Shown: positions 37,433 through 51,060 of the stretch, one piece after another | Layout of the letters: each line of letters opens with the position of its first letter | Position numbering within the stretch: position 1 is the first letter of the stretch | Assembly (NCBI RefSeq): GCF_000247815.1 | Contig: NC_021681.1 | Coordinates: 5,036,451 to 5,100,450 of the forward strand | Length of the DNA stretch: 64,000 nt | Direction: 5' to 3' | From: Ficedula albicollis | Taxonomy: Eukaryota > Chordata > Aves > Passeriformes > Muscicapidae | Program-made: the position numbers and the translations under genes | The notes under the pieces: model-generated | Told to the model about the DNA's origin: nothing | Databases searched by the model: none | What the model saw: only the letters and a program-made list of their open reading frames with translations

Positions 37433-37770
37433 GACACTGAGGGGCTGGAGCGTGTTGGGAGAAGGGAATGGAGCTGGGGAAGGGGCTGGAGCACCAGGAG
37501 AGGCTGAGGGAGCTGGGAAAGGGGCTCAGCCTGGAGAAAAGGAGGCTCAGACACTGAGGGGCTGGAGCGTGTCTGGAGAAGGGAATGGAGCTGGGGAAGG
37601 GGCTGGAGCACCAGGAGAGGCTGAGGGAGCTGGGAAAGGGGCTCAGCCTGGAGAAAAGGAGGCTCAGGGGGACCTTGTGTCTCTGCACAACTCCCTGACA
37701 GGAGGGGACAGCCTGGGGACTCAGGTTCTGCTCCCAGGGAACAGGGACAGGAGAAGAAGAAACAGCCTCG
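37433..37770 (+). mobile_element. CR1 LINE fragment with internal 117-bp tandem duplication
   Basis: Sense CR1 with 'ggggctggagcgtgt' and 'agcctggagaaaaggaggct'. A 117-bp segment starting at 37433 is repeated from 37550 with few changes. The element ends near 37770 without the tail. Confidence 0.85.
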
Positions 37771-37789
37771 TGATTAGGGTTGAAATGCT

Positions 37790-39374
37790 AAAATAAGGAG
37801 CAAGTTCCACTGTGCCCTGTGCTTGTAGATACAGTTGTTATCAGCTCCTTTTGCCAATAACACACATCCTGTGAATACATTTACATGGGAATTGGGATCC
37901 TGCTGATTTGCAAATTGAAGTAAAAGACGATATTTCTTTATGCAGAGTGTGTGATGCTGTGAGATGCACAGGAAAGAGCCTGAAGGAATCAGGATGATGT
38001 CAAGTCCTTCCCTTATAAAGAGACCAAAAAACATGGGAAAAGGGCAGAACATTAGAGTCAAGGTGGGCCAGGAGGCTCGTTCTTGCCTCCCTCCTTTCTG
38101 AGGATTTAGTGAAAGGAGCCCAAACAGACTGGGAGCCGTAGGGAATTTAAAAAGGATCTGGAGAAGGGCACAAAGAAGCACAGGGAGCTGAGCCAGCACT
38201 TTTCTCCACCCAGATCTACCAAGGACAATGCTGCTTTGCAGCCAAGTTGTTTCACCTCTTAATCCTGTTCCTTCCTTACATCCCCCCTTAGGAGGTCAAT
38301 GTCATGCAAGAACAAAGATTAAGTGACGATTAAGAACATTTAAGTGAAGATTAAAGATTAGGAACAAAGAGTGAGTGGAAAGTCATGAGTAGAAAACGTT
38401 TGTGGCTCGGAGCTACTTTAACTCCCAGAAGAGCAATTTCCCTCTATCCAGTTATGTGTAATTCCCAAAATTGATCCCAAGTGGAGAAGACTGGCTCATG
38501 CCTACACTGTTGAGGTCTCTGGGCTGCTCTGACTCTATCCTGGTAGAAACCTTCCAGCTGCTCCTCATCTGAGCAAATGCTGAAGTACATCCTTAGGTCC
38601 TGCTAATCTGTGCTGTGATTGAACTTTGATGTTAATTTTTTCAAGGTTTTTTTAACAGATAACCAACTAAAGGGAAAGAAAAACAAACAAACAAACAAAA
38701 AAAAAACCAAAAACCAACAAATCAAACATAAACACAAAAGTGGGAATTACTTAAATTCCGGATTCCAAGTGCATCTTGGAAGTTTCACAAATCCACCTGC
38801 ACAGTTCCTTTTCAGGATCGATGGAATGAGTCACCTGCTATGTTTGCCATGTTTACCATGTAAAAGGCAAACAGGGATGCTCACCTGGGGGGTTGTGGCA
38901 TTTACCTACGGAATTGCAGGCTGAAAAAGCCACACTTCTAGAAGTTATGGAAAGGAGTTTGTTTTTTCCAGCAGCACACGTGTGCAGCTGCAGAGCCAGC
39001 CTGGCAGCTCCTGCTCCCCTCCGCCTCTTTTCCCCCAAACCACCCACACAGCACATGGACACGCTTCCAGAGCACCAGGAACTACAGCTGGGAGTGAGCC
39101 AGCTTGGGAATCATCAGTGAACATTGGCTGCCCTGCTGCCAAGGGGGATGGACCAGGCTCTCAAACAGCTTTTCCCTGGAGTGTGTGTGGCACCTTTTCC
39201 GTGTGAGCTCCCCCTGCCATCCCGCTGCAGCCTTTCCTGGCTCTGTGCAACCCAGAGCTCTGCCATGCCCAGCACCTGTGCAGCTCTTTGCTGCAAGGGG
39301 ATCACAGAAACCATCCTGCTAGGAATAAGCTTTATCCTCAAGTGCCAGAGCAGAGGGAAGTGAGCACAACAGAT
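37790..39374. other. Intergenic sequence, no gene seen
   Basis: Unique sequence between CR1 copies. A short A/AAAC-rich run lies at about 38685-38720. No exon, RNA gene or promoter-like island is visible. Confidence 0.5.
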
Positions 39375-39640
39375 CAGAATCATTTAGGTTGGAAAAATCA
39401 AGTCCAACTATAAATCTTACACTGCTGAGTCCACAGCTTGTTCCCTGGGAACAGAGTCTGACCCTCAGCTGGCTGTTCCCTCCTGTCAGGGACTTGTGCA
39501 GAGCCAGAAGATTCCCCCTGAACCTCCTTTTCTCCAGGCTGAGCCCCTTTCCCAGCTCCCTCAGCCTGTTCTGGGGCTCCAGCCCCTTCTCCAACTCTCT
39601 TCCCTTCTCTGGACACACTCCAGCCCCTCAATACTCACTC
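39375..39640 (-). mobile_element. CR1 LINE 3' end
   Basis: Reverse-orientation CR1: 'agaatcatttaggttggaaa' at the tail side, then 'tgaacctccttttctccagg' and 'ctggacacactccagcccct'. Truncated. Confidence 0.88.
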
Positions 39641-40697
39641 TGTGCAGTTGGATGTGATTTCCCTTCACTGTGGATGTCTGCCTTGGGAATTCTTATTTGT
39701 TGGGTGAGACAGATCTTGTCTGTTGGGAAATTCCTCCTCCTGGTCAAGCCACTGGAGCTGTGCAGTGCCCCAGGTGGCTTGAGGTGTGGCTATGGTGCCT
39801 GTTCAGCTGCTTTCTGGTGATACAGGACTAGTGCTGGTGTGCTCACAGGAGACAACAGAGGGAGCAGGAGCTTTCCTGGAAATCCTCTCCAAAGCTTTTT
39901 TCCTCAGAATTTCTGCAAAAGCCTCTCTGTTAATTTGGCCCTGGAGTGCTCATCTGCCTCCCTGACTCTGGAAGAGTCTTGTAGACACAGGTGTTCCTCT
40001 TGGCTGGCTCTTCAGAGGGACTAAAGAGGGGATGCTTCCCAAACTGGAAAACTGATGGAGCTTGTGTGACATGCCTGTCTCCATCCGTCACGATGACATG
40101 ATTATTTTGTTGGCTCTTGCCAAACTTTGGCATTTCCTGCCAACATCTAAATAGTGATTGCTCTCGGTGTTCTGACCCACAGCAGTGATGGCTGCAGAAA
40201 GAGAATATCCTGTGGGTGGAACAGCTGCTGGAGAACTGCCATGAGCACCCTCAGAACTACTGCATGGCCAAGGCTGCCATGACCCCACACTGCAGCAGTT
40301 ACAGGAACAACTTGTTGTTCAGAAATGAGGCATTCTCAAATGCATGGGGCTTTTCCAAGGAAAAGGAAAGGGCAGGGAGCAGAGCCCATCTCCAGGAGGG
40401 CTGACCACCTCTCCAGGATACCAGGAAAATAAAACTCTCCCAAAGCCATGTTGCTTCTTCTATCCTATTTAACAGCTTTTCTCAATCAGGATGGTGCTTG
40501 ATAGGGATCAGCTTCTGGAACACTTAAAGCTGCTGTCAGCAGAGTGGGGTTGCACTGGGAGAGATGACTCTGCTTGCCATCCCAGCTGCCAGGACTCAAG
40601 AGGTGTCCATACAGGCACTGCCATCTCCAACTCCATCTCCAGAAAGTGTTAGTGAGATCTGACATGGCCAATGGAAGACAAAACCACTCCATGCAGG

Positions 40698-40942
40698 ACC
40701 TGAAGGAATGTCAGGAAGCTGTCCTGGGGGGAGATTTAGGTTGGATAATAGGAAAAGGTTCTTCCCCCCAGAAGAACAGGCTCCCCAGGGAATGGGCACA
40801 GCCCCAAGGCTGCCAGAGCTCCAAGAGCATTTGGACAATGCTCTCAGGGATGCACAAGGTGGGATTGTTGGGTGTCTGTGCAAGGCCAGGAGTTGAACTG
40901 GATCCTTGTGGGTTATTGTGTGATTCTATGACTCCATGATAC
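40698..40942 (+). mobile_element. CR1 LINE 3' end
   Basis: Sense CR1 3' end with 'tttaggttggataatagga', 'ttcttccccccagaagaaca', and the terminal 'gtgattctatgactccatga'. Confidence 0.88.
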
Positions 40943-42555
40943 CTGGGAGGGCAGACACCCATCAGTGACAAGCCTGGAGAGCAGTGTGGAAGTGTGGCTG
41001 CTGCGGGCAGCAAGGGCAGTCATCACTTTCACTGGCAGCTTCCAGTTCCTTCAAATTCCCTGGGTGTGACTCCCACTCCAACAGAAATCCCACACCACAT
41101 CCAGGCAGTTCAGTTCAGTTGCCAGGGCACTTAGGGGGTTCCACCTTTTCCTTCTGAGGCTATTGTGGGAATCACACGTGAGCTGTGAGACCCTGCATAG
41201 AGGAATCACAGATCACAGCAAATGTCCTGGTTGGAAATGAGAGGTAAAAATACATACAAGGATTTCATGCAAGAAATGGTTTTCCTGCACCTTCCACAAA
41301 GCCATTAAACAGGTTTTAATAGGCTCATTTTATAAAACACTGATATGAATCTGGAAAGGAAATGTGAGGCTGCTGTATAGTGCAGACCTGACTGAAGATA
41401 CTTCAGATATGAGCCTAAGTGTACAAAGAGATTTTTTCTTTCTGACTCCCCCAGACTCAAAAAATGATCACAACCCACCACCAGGAATTAGGGGGCGAGG
41501 TGGGGCGTCATGAGTGCCATGGGGAGATCTGACCCCTGCTCTGGAACATTGAAAGATCTATTAGTGACACTGCAGGGATGTGAGCAGGATGTGGACGTGC
41601 CATGGACTGTAGGTGATCCCGTGCAGCATGGAGAGGCCACGTGGTCCCAGGCCTCAGGGGTTCTCCTGTTCTCTCCATGCACTTTACAAGCCTAAATGCA
41701 TTATTTAACTGCTCTCTTTTTAAGAGACTGGGGCAGAGGTTTGCCTGAGATGATTATTGCTGCTACTTGGAGAATTAAACAGTGGATTAAAATAGATTTT
41801 ATTTAATTAACCTGAATGAAATAAATGTTTGCATCCGATTCAATCTCAGGAGAGGTGTCAGATCAGACAGTGCTGGTAAAACTGACTGACCTGTGCTTTT
41901 TCCAGAGGGATGAGCACAAAAATCTCTCTGTGGCATCTAGAGAAGATTCCTTAATCTCCTTAGCCTGTCTTGGGCTTGGCTGCCCACAGTGCAGCAATGC
42001 AGGGCTGGGGCTGGGATTGCAGAGCTGAGGGGTTGGAATCATGCTTGGGTGTTTCTGTGTTCCAGCGGAAGCGAAAGCAGCCTGGAATTTGGTGAAGAAA
42101 AGTACCACAAAGTCCTGGATATTGCTGTTCCTTGGGTCCTGCTGCTGCCCTCACCGACACACAGCCCAAGTGCCCAGATCCTGAGTTTCCTCATGCCAGC
42201 TGGCCTGTGGACAGCTACATGCAGAAAACCCAAGAATTCCAAGAATTTTTCCATCTGCCTCCAAGTGTTTGTGTATCCAGCTCTAAAATCCACCTGTATC
42301 CTGGCTGTCTGTGGGGGTGATGGCAGCTAAGTGCTGAGACAGAGAGAGGGAAGTGCAGTGGGATGATCTGCCTAACCCATTTATCCCACATTTTTCCTGA
42401 AAAGTTCATGCCTATTGACCCCAACAAACACATCCCTCAGCCCTTCCCTTACCTGGAAGTGTGGCAGTCAGGAGGGGAGGGAGCTCAGTGCAGCCTATGT
42501 CCTCTCCCCACACAAGGCCATCACACAGACAAGGGTTCACTTCTAGTGTGTTCCA
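40943..42555. other. Intergenic sequence, no gene seen
   Basis: No exon with coding character, RNA gene or recognised transposon. Frames of up to about 110 codons near 42000-42330 overlap on both strands and have no family match that I know. Confidence 0.5.
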
Positions 42556-42630
42556 TAGAATCATGGAATCATTAAGGCTGGAAAAGCCCTCTAGCTTCGA
42601 GTCCAACCATTAACCTGGCACCACCATGTG
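42556..42630 (-). mobile_element. CR1 LINE 3' terminus, short
   Basis: 'atagaatcatggaatcatta' followed by 'aaggctggaaaagccctcta' is a reverse-orientation CR1 terminus of the kind that begins near-identical copies elsewhere in the window. Confidence 0.8.
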
Positions 42631-42721
42631 CACCACTGGCTCTGTCAGGAACAGAGTGTCCAGCAGGCCCAGGGCTGTGCCTGTCCCCCGTGCTGGCACT
42701 TCTGAGGCTCCTCGAGTGCTG

Positions 42722-43203
42722 TGTCCAGTTCTGAGCCCCTCAGTTCAGGAATGACTGGGGCTGGAGTGAGTCCAGAGAAGGGAACAGAACTGAGGATGTG
42801 TCTGGAGTGCATGGAGCAGCTGAGGGAGGTGGGAAAGGGGCTCAGCCTGGAGAACAGGCTCAGGGGGAGCCTTCTAGCTCTGCACAACTCCCTGACAGGG
42901 GAGGGGATCTGTGGAGGGGGTCAGGCTCTGCTCACAGGGAACAGGGACAGGAGGAGAGGGAGCAGCCTTAAGTAGTGCCAGGGAGAGCTCAGGTTGGACA
43001 TTGGAGGAATTTCTTCACTGTAAGGATGGCCAGGCCTTGGAAGGAGCTGTTCAGGGAGGTTTGGAGTCCCCATCCCTGCAGGTGTCCAAGGAATGCCTGG
43101 ACGTGGCACTCAGTGCCCTGGGCTGGTGACAAGGTGAGGATCAGGCACAGGTTGGACTTGATGATCTTGGAGGTGTTTTCCAACTTAAATGATTCTGTGA
43201 TTT
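42722..43203 (+). mobile_element. CR1 LINE, nearly 0.5 kb of 3' region
   Basis: Sense CR1 containing 'agcctggagaacaggctcag', 'ggacattggaggaatttctt', 'ggccaggccttggaaggagc', and the end 'aacttaaatgattctgtga'. It is the longest simple CR1 tail in the intergenic region. Confidence 0.9.
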
Positions 43204-43934
43204 TGTAAACCATGTCTCCTATCCACACACCTGAATCCTTCCTTTTGCAGCAGCACCCAAACACCTGCACAACCAAACATGGAACACCCGACCTCCATCC
43301 TGCAGTTGTTTCTGTTGACAAATAAGGTGGAAACACACAGAAAAACACTGGGAGACACCGCGTTAATCCCTTTTTTTGGACTAACCACACTGCTTCTCTA
43401 GACTCTTTTATTCCAGCTCTCCCATTCAACCACCTGCTGCTGTTACACCCCTGAAGGTACAAACTGGAGGTTTTTCTGTACCACATCATATGGTAGTGCA
43501 GAAACCCAGCAGTCCAGGAGAGCATTCCTGAAAGACTTTGTCCCTGTAAAAATGAGTCCTGAACCACTTGAATCCCAAGGCTCAAAGGTGAGTGTTAGTT
43601 TTCTTTTTGCCCCATGGGATAAGAGGAGTAAGAAACTGTAGTGCTGTATTAGTCATTCTTGAGATAGTTATTAACTCTTGTTTGTACAAAACATACTTTT
43701 CAAGGGCTGAACTATCACCTGTTGGAATGTTCAGGAACTGACTGAGGAGAGAGGGGGCCAAGGATGCAGATGGGGAACAGGCAGGGATGGGTGAGAGGGC
43801 ATAAATTATATACTTATTATAGAAAATATAGAAATATTTTATTTATGCATACTTCATACATATATAGACACAGGGGTATATGGGGATATATGTGTAAAGT
43901 CAGATACAAAGTTATACACTCATGTGTTATTCCA
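43204..43934. other. Intergenic sequence, no gene seen
   Basis: Unique sequence, AT-rich towards 43800-43920 with TATA-rich words. No exon is supported. Confidence 0.5.
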
Positions 43935-44190
43935 AGGGGGAATGGGTTCAAATTGAAGGAGTAGGTTTAGGTTAGATATTTGGGGGAAAAAAAAAAAATT
44001 CTCTGTGAGGGTGGTGAGACCCTGGCACAGTTTGCCCAGATAAACAATCTGGACATCTTCAAGGCCGGGTTGGACGGGGCTTGGAGCAACCTGGGATAGT
44101 GGCAGGGGTCCGTGTTCATGGCACGGGGTGGGACGAGATGGGTATTTCCCATCCAGCCCAAAACATTCCACGATTCCATGGTGATCCTTT
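43935..44190 (+). mobile_element. CR1 LINE 3' end
   Basis: Sense CR1: 'gtaggtttaggttagatatt', 'gagggtggtgagaccctgg', 'cttggagcaacctgggatag', and the terminal 'cattccacgattccatggtg'. Confidence 0.88.
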
Positions 44191-44308
44191 CACATAAATA
44201 CACACCCACAAAGGCGCAGCTCTGTGTACAAAACATTCTTTAATGAGACATAATTAAGCGGCTAATAGGATTTACCCGTAAATATGAATAACCACCTCAA
44301 GCCGCGCG

Positions 44309-45439
<1,131 letters not shown>

Positions 45440-45762
45440 AGGGACTGAGGGGGGGGGCCAGGCAGGGGTGAGGAAGGAGGAGAGGCTCGCATGAGGCTGA
45501 GAGGAAGGACAGTGATGGAGGGGGGACGGGGATGGAGAGGGGATGGGCAGGGATGGACGAGGGGCGGCAGGCCAGGATGGGGAGAGGACAGGCAGGGATG
45601 GAGATGGGACGGGCAGAGCTGAGGCTGGGAACACAGGCAGAGATGGGGAGGGGAGACGAGTGCAGGGAGGGAACTGGGTGTCAGGTAGGGATGGACAGGG
45701 ATGGGTAAGGGCAGACAGGCTGGAGTGGGGACCAGGCAGGGCTGGGTGAGGGAGAACAGGCA

Positions 45763-46738
45763 GGGATGGGTGAGGGGTGTCAGACAGGGCTGGGTGAGGG
45801 GTGTCAGACAGGGCTGGGTGAGGGGTGTCAGACAGGGCTGGGTGAGGGGTGTCAGACAGGGCTGGGTGAGGGGTGTCAGACAGGGCTGGGTGAGGGGTGT
45901 CAGACAGGGCTGGGTGAGGGGTGTCAGACAGGGCTGGGTGAGGGGTGTCAGACAGGGCTGGGTGAGGGGTGTCAGACAGGGCTGGGTGAGGGGTGTCAGA
46001 CAGGGCTGGGTGAGGGGTGTCAGACAGGGCTGGGTGAGGGGTGTCAGTGTCAGACAGGGCTGGGTGAAGGGGTGTCAGGCAGGGCTGGGTGAGGGGTGTC
46101 AGGCAGGGCTGGGTGAGGGGTGTCAGGCAGGGCTGGGTGAGGGGTGTCAGGCAGGGCTGGGTGAGGGGTGTCAGGCAGGGCTGGGTGAGGGGTGTCAGGC
46201 AGGGCTGGGTGAGGGGTGTCAGGCAGGGCTGGGTGAGGGGTGTCAGGCAGGGCTGGGTGAGGGGTGTCAGGCAGGGCTGGGTGAGGGGTGTCAGGCAGGG
46301 CTGGGTGAGGGGTGTCAGGCAGGGCTGGGTGAGGGGTGTCAGGCAGGGCTGGGTGAGGGGTGTCAGGCAGGGCTGGGTGAGGGGTGTCAGGCAGGGCTGG
46401 GTGAGGGGTGTCAGGCAGGGCTGGGTGAGGGGTGTCAGGCAGGGCTGGGTGAGGGGTGTCAGGCAGGGCTGGGTGAGGGGTGTCAGGCAGGGCTGGGTGA
46501 GGGGTGTCAGGCAGGGCTGGGTGAGGGGTGTCAGGCAGGGCTGGGTGAGGGGTGTCAGGCAGGGCTGGGTGAGGGGTGTCAGGCAGGGCTGGGTGAGGGG
46601 TGTCAGGCAGGGCTGGGTGAGGGGTGTCAGGCAGGGCTGGGTGAGGGGTGTCAGGCAGGGCTGGGTGAGGGGTGTCAGGCAGGGCTGGGTGAGGGGTGTC
46701 AGGCAGGGCTGGGTGAGGGGTGTCAGGCAGGGCTGGGG
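45763..46738. repeat. 24-bp minisatellite in presumed CFAP410 intron 1
   Basis: About 40 tandem copies of 'ggctgggtgaggggtgtcag' plus four bases. The array has two homogeneous blocks: about 11 copies ending 'acag' (45781-46056) and about 28 copies ending 'gcag' (46074-46738). An irregular junction with an extra 'gtcagt' and 'gaagggg' separates them. Degenerate relatives extend left to about 45500. The unit is eight codons long, so long repeat frames appear on both strands. They are not genes. Confidence 0.95.
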
Positions 46739-46873
46739 AAGGTGAGGCACAACAAGGCCCATGACTGTGCTGGAGCAGTTTGGTGGAGCAGACTGGGGGC
46801 TGGTGGGGCTGTGGGGGTGCACGGGGAGGCCCAGCCCTGCTGTGCTCTCACTGACCCCCCTCTCCTCCTGCAG

Positions 46874-49800
46874 GGGCAGCCACCTGACGGATGTAAGTAC
46901 TGGAGGAGCCAGAGGAGCCTGGGCCCACAGCCGCAGCGGGGACACCATGGAGGCCGTGGGGTTGGCAGGGCACTGGGGAGGGCCTGGCTTCAGGCTGGCC
47001 CCGTGCCTGTGAGCTGCAGGGCTTTTCAGGGTTGATTAGCATCTCACACCATTAAAAAAAAGTGATTGTTGCTGTTTCCACATTGGAAAATTTCTCTCCG
47101 AGGCCCAGCATGAAGCCTCGGAGAGCATGACCCTAAGTCCTACCTCTGTGGTGATTTTGGATGAGGTTCTGTCAGTAGAGGAAGGCTGGCAGGGGTGGGA
47201 GGGAGCCTTTTCTGCCTGTAAAGGCTGCAGAGTTGCTGGAGCAGAAGAACAATGTGACACTGGCTGGTATCTGCACTTCCACTCCTGAGCAGAGGCTGGA
47301 GGAGCTGCTGACGCTGCACTCGCTGTGTCAGAAAATCTCTGATGCTGTTAAGCTCGGGTTAGACTGAAGCAAACCCAAATTCCTAATGGTGCTTTTTGTG
47401 ATTTCAATTGGGTTTATTTATATTTTCCCCCACGAGTGCCAACTTGTTGTTTCTGTCTCTTCCTGCCCAGATATCCATATGCCGGGATTTGCCCAACATC
47501 GAGGTGATCACGTTCAGGTGAATGCCAGTTTGCCAGCTTTGGAGAGGGCAGGGAAATCATCTTTTCCTGGGGATGGTTTCTTCCCATGTTGCTGGGGTTG
47601 TGTGTGTGAGCTGCCTGGCTCTTCATGCCCCATTTCTCAAGTAGCAGAGATACAGAAATGATTATTCCTCAGCAGCTCCTCTGCACTATTCCCTGTGCTC
47701 CTTGAGAAAATATTCTCTGTTTTGACAAGTGATAAAACCCCTTAGGATTGTTGCTCCTGAAATTCTGTTCCATCATTTTGACGTTGGATCTTCTTGGCCT
47801 CTGTATGTGGCCTGTTTCCAAAATGCTTGTTGGAATATTTTGTGGATCTCTCAGAGCTTTCCCTTTCCATAATACGCTCAACTTTCACCTATCCTGGGAA
47901 TCCCATGGATCCAATGCTCTGCAAATTCGAGCCTTTTAACTTGGGAATGTTACATGGGTTCTTCTTGGGTGGGTCTGAAGAGTTGCTACAGAAAAGGGGG
48001 CAGTTTGGGGGAAGAAGAGGCTCTTTGTCATCCTCAGCAGGGTGGAGCAGTGGCTCTTTCAGTTCTTCCCTCTGCTGACAAAGATGAAATACCACAAGCC
48101 ATGGCCTGAACATCCCAGGGGTGAGGCTGTTGCAGGAAAGGGGACTGGGAAGTGCTGTGCTCCCTCCTGGATGGGGCAGCGAGGGTGGGACGGGCTCTGA
48201 CCGTGTCTCCACAGCGTGAACGGCATCTCGGACCTGGAGCCGCTGCACCGGTGCCAGAAGCTGAGCGAGCTGTACCTGAGGAAGAACAACATCGCCAGCC
48301 TGGATGAGCTGTTCTACCTGAAGACGCTGCCGCGGCTGCGGGTGCTGTGGCTGGCGGAGAACCCCTGCTGCGGGCCCGACCCCCACCGCTACCGCATGAC
48401 CGTGCTGCGCAACCTGCCCAGCCTGCAGAAGCTCGACAACCAGGGTGGGCTTGGGCTCCTGCAGGCAGCCCGCAGGGCCTGGCAAATGGGGCTGTGTGGG
48501 CTCCTCTCAAAGGCGTCCTTTGAGTTTTCCTGGAGTCAGGAGGTGTTAGGGCTTGAGTTAGATCCAGTGCTTCTAAGCTGTTTTCTCTCTTTGTCTTCCC
48601 TTTCCATTTCTCTTCCCCTTTCCCGTCTGCCTTCTCTTCCTTTCCCTTTTTCCTTCTCCATCCCTATCCTCATCCACATCTGCATCTCCTACCCCTCCCC
48701 TCCCCTCCCCTCCCATTCCCCTTCCCTTTCCCCTTCCCCTTCCCTTCAGGCAGGACTGAGTGCCTCATTATAGCCCAGACAGTACCACTAATTAGTGGTT
48801 TTTAGAGCTCCCTCTTTGCTGTGGCCAGACAAAGGTACTATAACTGGATCTCCTGCTGTAGAAAAGCTTCTCTGTTTTTTTTTTCTATCCAGTAGCAACA
48901 GTTTGGTGGCTTTTGGAGCCTTCTCCAGAGGCGAGAAATAGCAAAGCATGTTTGCATCCCTCCCTGATACCCTTCTCACTTTGGTAGGCTGGTGCTTGCT
49001 TCCAGCATTCTCCTGCGCAGGTTTCACTGCAGGAGGAGGATGAAAGCAAAATGCCAGACAGTTTTTGGACCAAGTCCCTAGGGAACAGCTCTGCAGCAGC
49101 TGAGATACCATCCCCCTGGGCTGCTGCAGCTGATAGCAACAGGCATTTGTTGTGGCCTTTGCAGCTGTGACAGAGGAGGAGCTGTCGCAGGCGCTGGTGG
49201 ATGGCGTGGAGATCACGGCCCCGCCGGCCCGCAGCAGTGTGGAGAACGGCTGGTCCGAGTCCAGCGCGTCCAGCGCCGCCGGATCCACCACGGAGCTGCT
49301 CAGCTGCAGCCTGGAGGGGACAATGTGAGAGCTGGGGAGCTAGCAGCATTTCTGGGCTGAGCTCGTGGGGCAGGAGAGGATCCTGACATTCTGGGGGCCA
49401 GGCCCGGCCCGCTGCTGGGGCAGGTTCCCATTGTTCTGGTTACTGGGTCAGTGGCACTGCTGGGGCTGGTTCTGTGTCTGCCAAACAGGCTCTGCTGTGG
49501 GGGGTGACTCAAGCTCATCAGCTGCATGTGCAGGCAGGGATGCATCCTCTCTGATCTGGGAGCTCCAGTCCATTCCCTGGGCTCATCCAGCTACATTCTC
49601 CTTGCATAGTTGCCCGTGATGAGGAAGGATTGGCCTGGCAGAAGAAGGTTCTCCCACCTGGTCATAGTAACATTTGCTTTTCCTTCATACTTTTAGCAAA
49701 ACTCAGGAGGAGCTTGATATGAAGCATGTTCCCAGGGATAAATATTCTTCCTTTTCCTCTCAAGAGACAGATTGCAGCTGCAAGAAGAGAGTGAGTATCT

Positions 49801-51060
49801 TTTAAACACGAAATTGGTTTTCCTTGTATGTGGGGCTGAGCCCCAGCATTGAACGATACGGAGGACTTTGGATGTCCCCAGAGGAGGGGAGCAGTGCTGA
49901 TGCCAGGGCTGGAAGAAATGTCCAGGAGCAGCTGAGGGCTGTGGGTTTGTTTGATTTGGAGAGAAGGAGGTTAAGGAGTGACCTCATGCCCTCTGCAGCT
50001 TTCAGAGGGGATCTGGGGAGGGGGTGCTGAGCTCTTCTACCTGGGATCCAGCAATAGAAGACATGGGAATGGTTTAAAGCTGTGCCAGGGGAGGTTCAGA
50101 CTGGACATTAGGAAGTGTTTCTTTAGCCAGAGGAGGGTCCAGCCTTGGGAAGGGGCTGCTGAACAGGAGGCTTAGGTGGTTCCTCAGCCTCCTCCATCAT
50201 GTAGCCTTGGATGAACCTGGATTTTGGCGGTTCAGCTGGGACTTGCAGAGTTCTGGACTTGGTGCCATTGCATCAATCAGCAGAGCAAGATCTAACCCAC
50301 ACTGCCCCACTCTGCCATAGCTGCTTAGAGCAGCACCACAGGCTCTGACCATTAAAAAGGGGGGAAGTAGCCCTCCATTGCAGCTGGAGAAGTTCAGGTT
50401 GGATGTTGGGCAAAAGATTTTCCCTAGAAGGACAGTTATTTAGGCTGTGGAATCTCTCCCTGGACTTCTTCAGGACATGATTTGACAGAGCCACAGCCTG
50501 GTGTTGGCACTGGTCCTGCGGTGGTGGCAGGGCTGGGGACCTTCAAGGGTCCTTTGCAGAGAGCACCAGCTCTCCTCATTCCTCAGAGCAGGGGTCCTTT
50601 CACATCCTACACATGGAGAGCGAGGGTGGCCGGTCCTGAATGTGCTTTTCCTTCCAGAAGGCAGCTGGAGCGTGGCCAGGAGCCAGAGGCGTGTGGGCAG
50701 CCCGCACAGGACTGGGCGGGTGGGTTTGTCCTGCATTCCAGCCTCGTCACGTGCCACATGCAGCCTCTGCCTGTGTTTGCCCCGAGGGCTTCCTTGTTAA
50801 TCCCGCTCCCGTGGCTGCAGGTGGCTGTTCCGAACTGCTGCCAGTGCTGCTGCTGGTGGAGGAGTTGGTAGAAAGAGCTGGGAAAATTAAGTGTCCTTGT
50901 CCTGGCTGGCTGGTGCAAAGCAGTGTGTGCCTTATCCCGACAGAACAATGTCCTGAATGCCATCCTGCTGCTCATGAAGGAACTGGACGCAGAGGGGCTG
51001 GAGATCATCCAGCAGACGGTGGCCAGGAGGCTCCAGAAGAAGGAGCTGCAGGAAGAGTGA
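46874..51060 (+). CDS. CFAP410: CFAP410 (C21orf2), ciliary leucine-rich-repeat protein, exon 1 missing
   Basis: CFAP410 acts at the centriole/ciliary base, supports ciliogenesis and partners with NEK1. Exons with GT-AG borders and consistent phase: 46874-46892 (19 nt), 47471-47517, 48215-48444, 49165-49324, 49697-49790 and 50944-51060 (stop TGA). They read GSHLTD, then [15 protein letters not shown], then two leucine-rich repeats ([29 protein letters not shown]) with the cap motif [20 protein letters not shown] variable acidic/Ser-rich linker and the conserved C-terminal helix [20 protein letters not shown] follow. Together they code for 221 residues plus two split codons; with a typical exon 1 the protein would be about 247 residues, near the human 256. 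The first visible exon starts with the last base of a split Trp codon. The start codon is not in the window and is probably lost in the G block at 44310-45437. Confidence 0.95.
48590..48750. repeat. Pyrimidine-rich (CCCTT)-type tract
   Basis: CFAP410 intron 4 holds a polypyrimidine stretch of 'cccttcccc' and 'cctcccctcccc' words directly after exon 4. It is simple-sequence DNA with no coding value. Confidence 0.8.
49925..50178 (+). mobile_element. CR1 LINE fragment in CFAP410 intron 6
   Basis: Sense CR1: 'gatttggagagaaggaggtt', 'tggtttaaagctgtgccagg', and 'actggacattaggaagtgtt'. A second scrap, 'gttcaggttggatgttgggc', follows at about 50390-50470. Both lack the tail. Confidence 0.82.

Noticed and set aside
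45763..46738. Possible CRISPR-like array of regular repeats
   Set aside because: Head-to-tail units with no spacers, in a vertebrate intron. It is a minisatellite.
48445..48773. Continuation of the CFAP410 frame past exon 4
   Set aside because: A clear donor at 48444/48445 and a phase-matched acceptor at 49165 restore the family sequence. The read-through is intronic.
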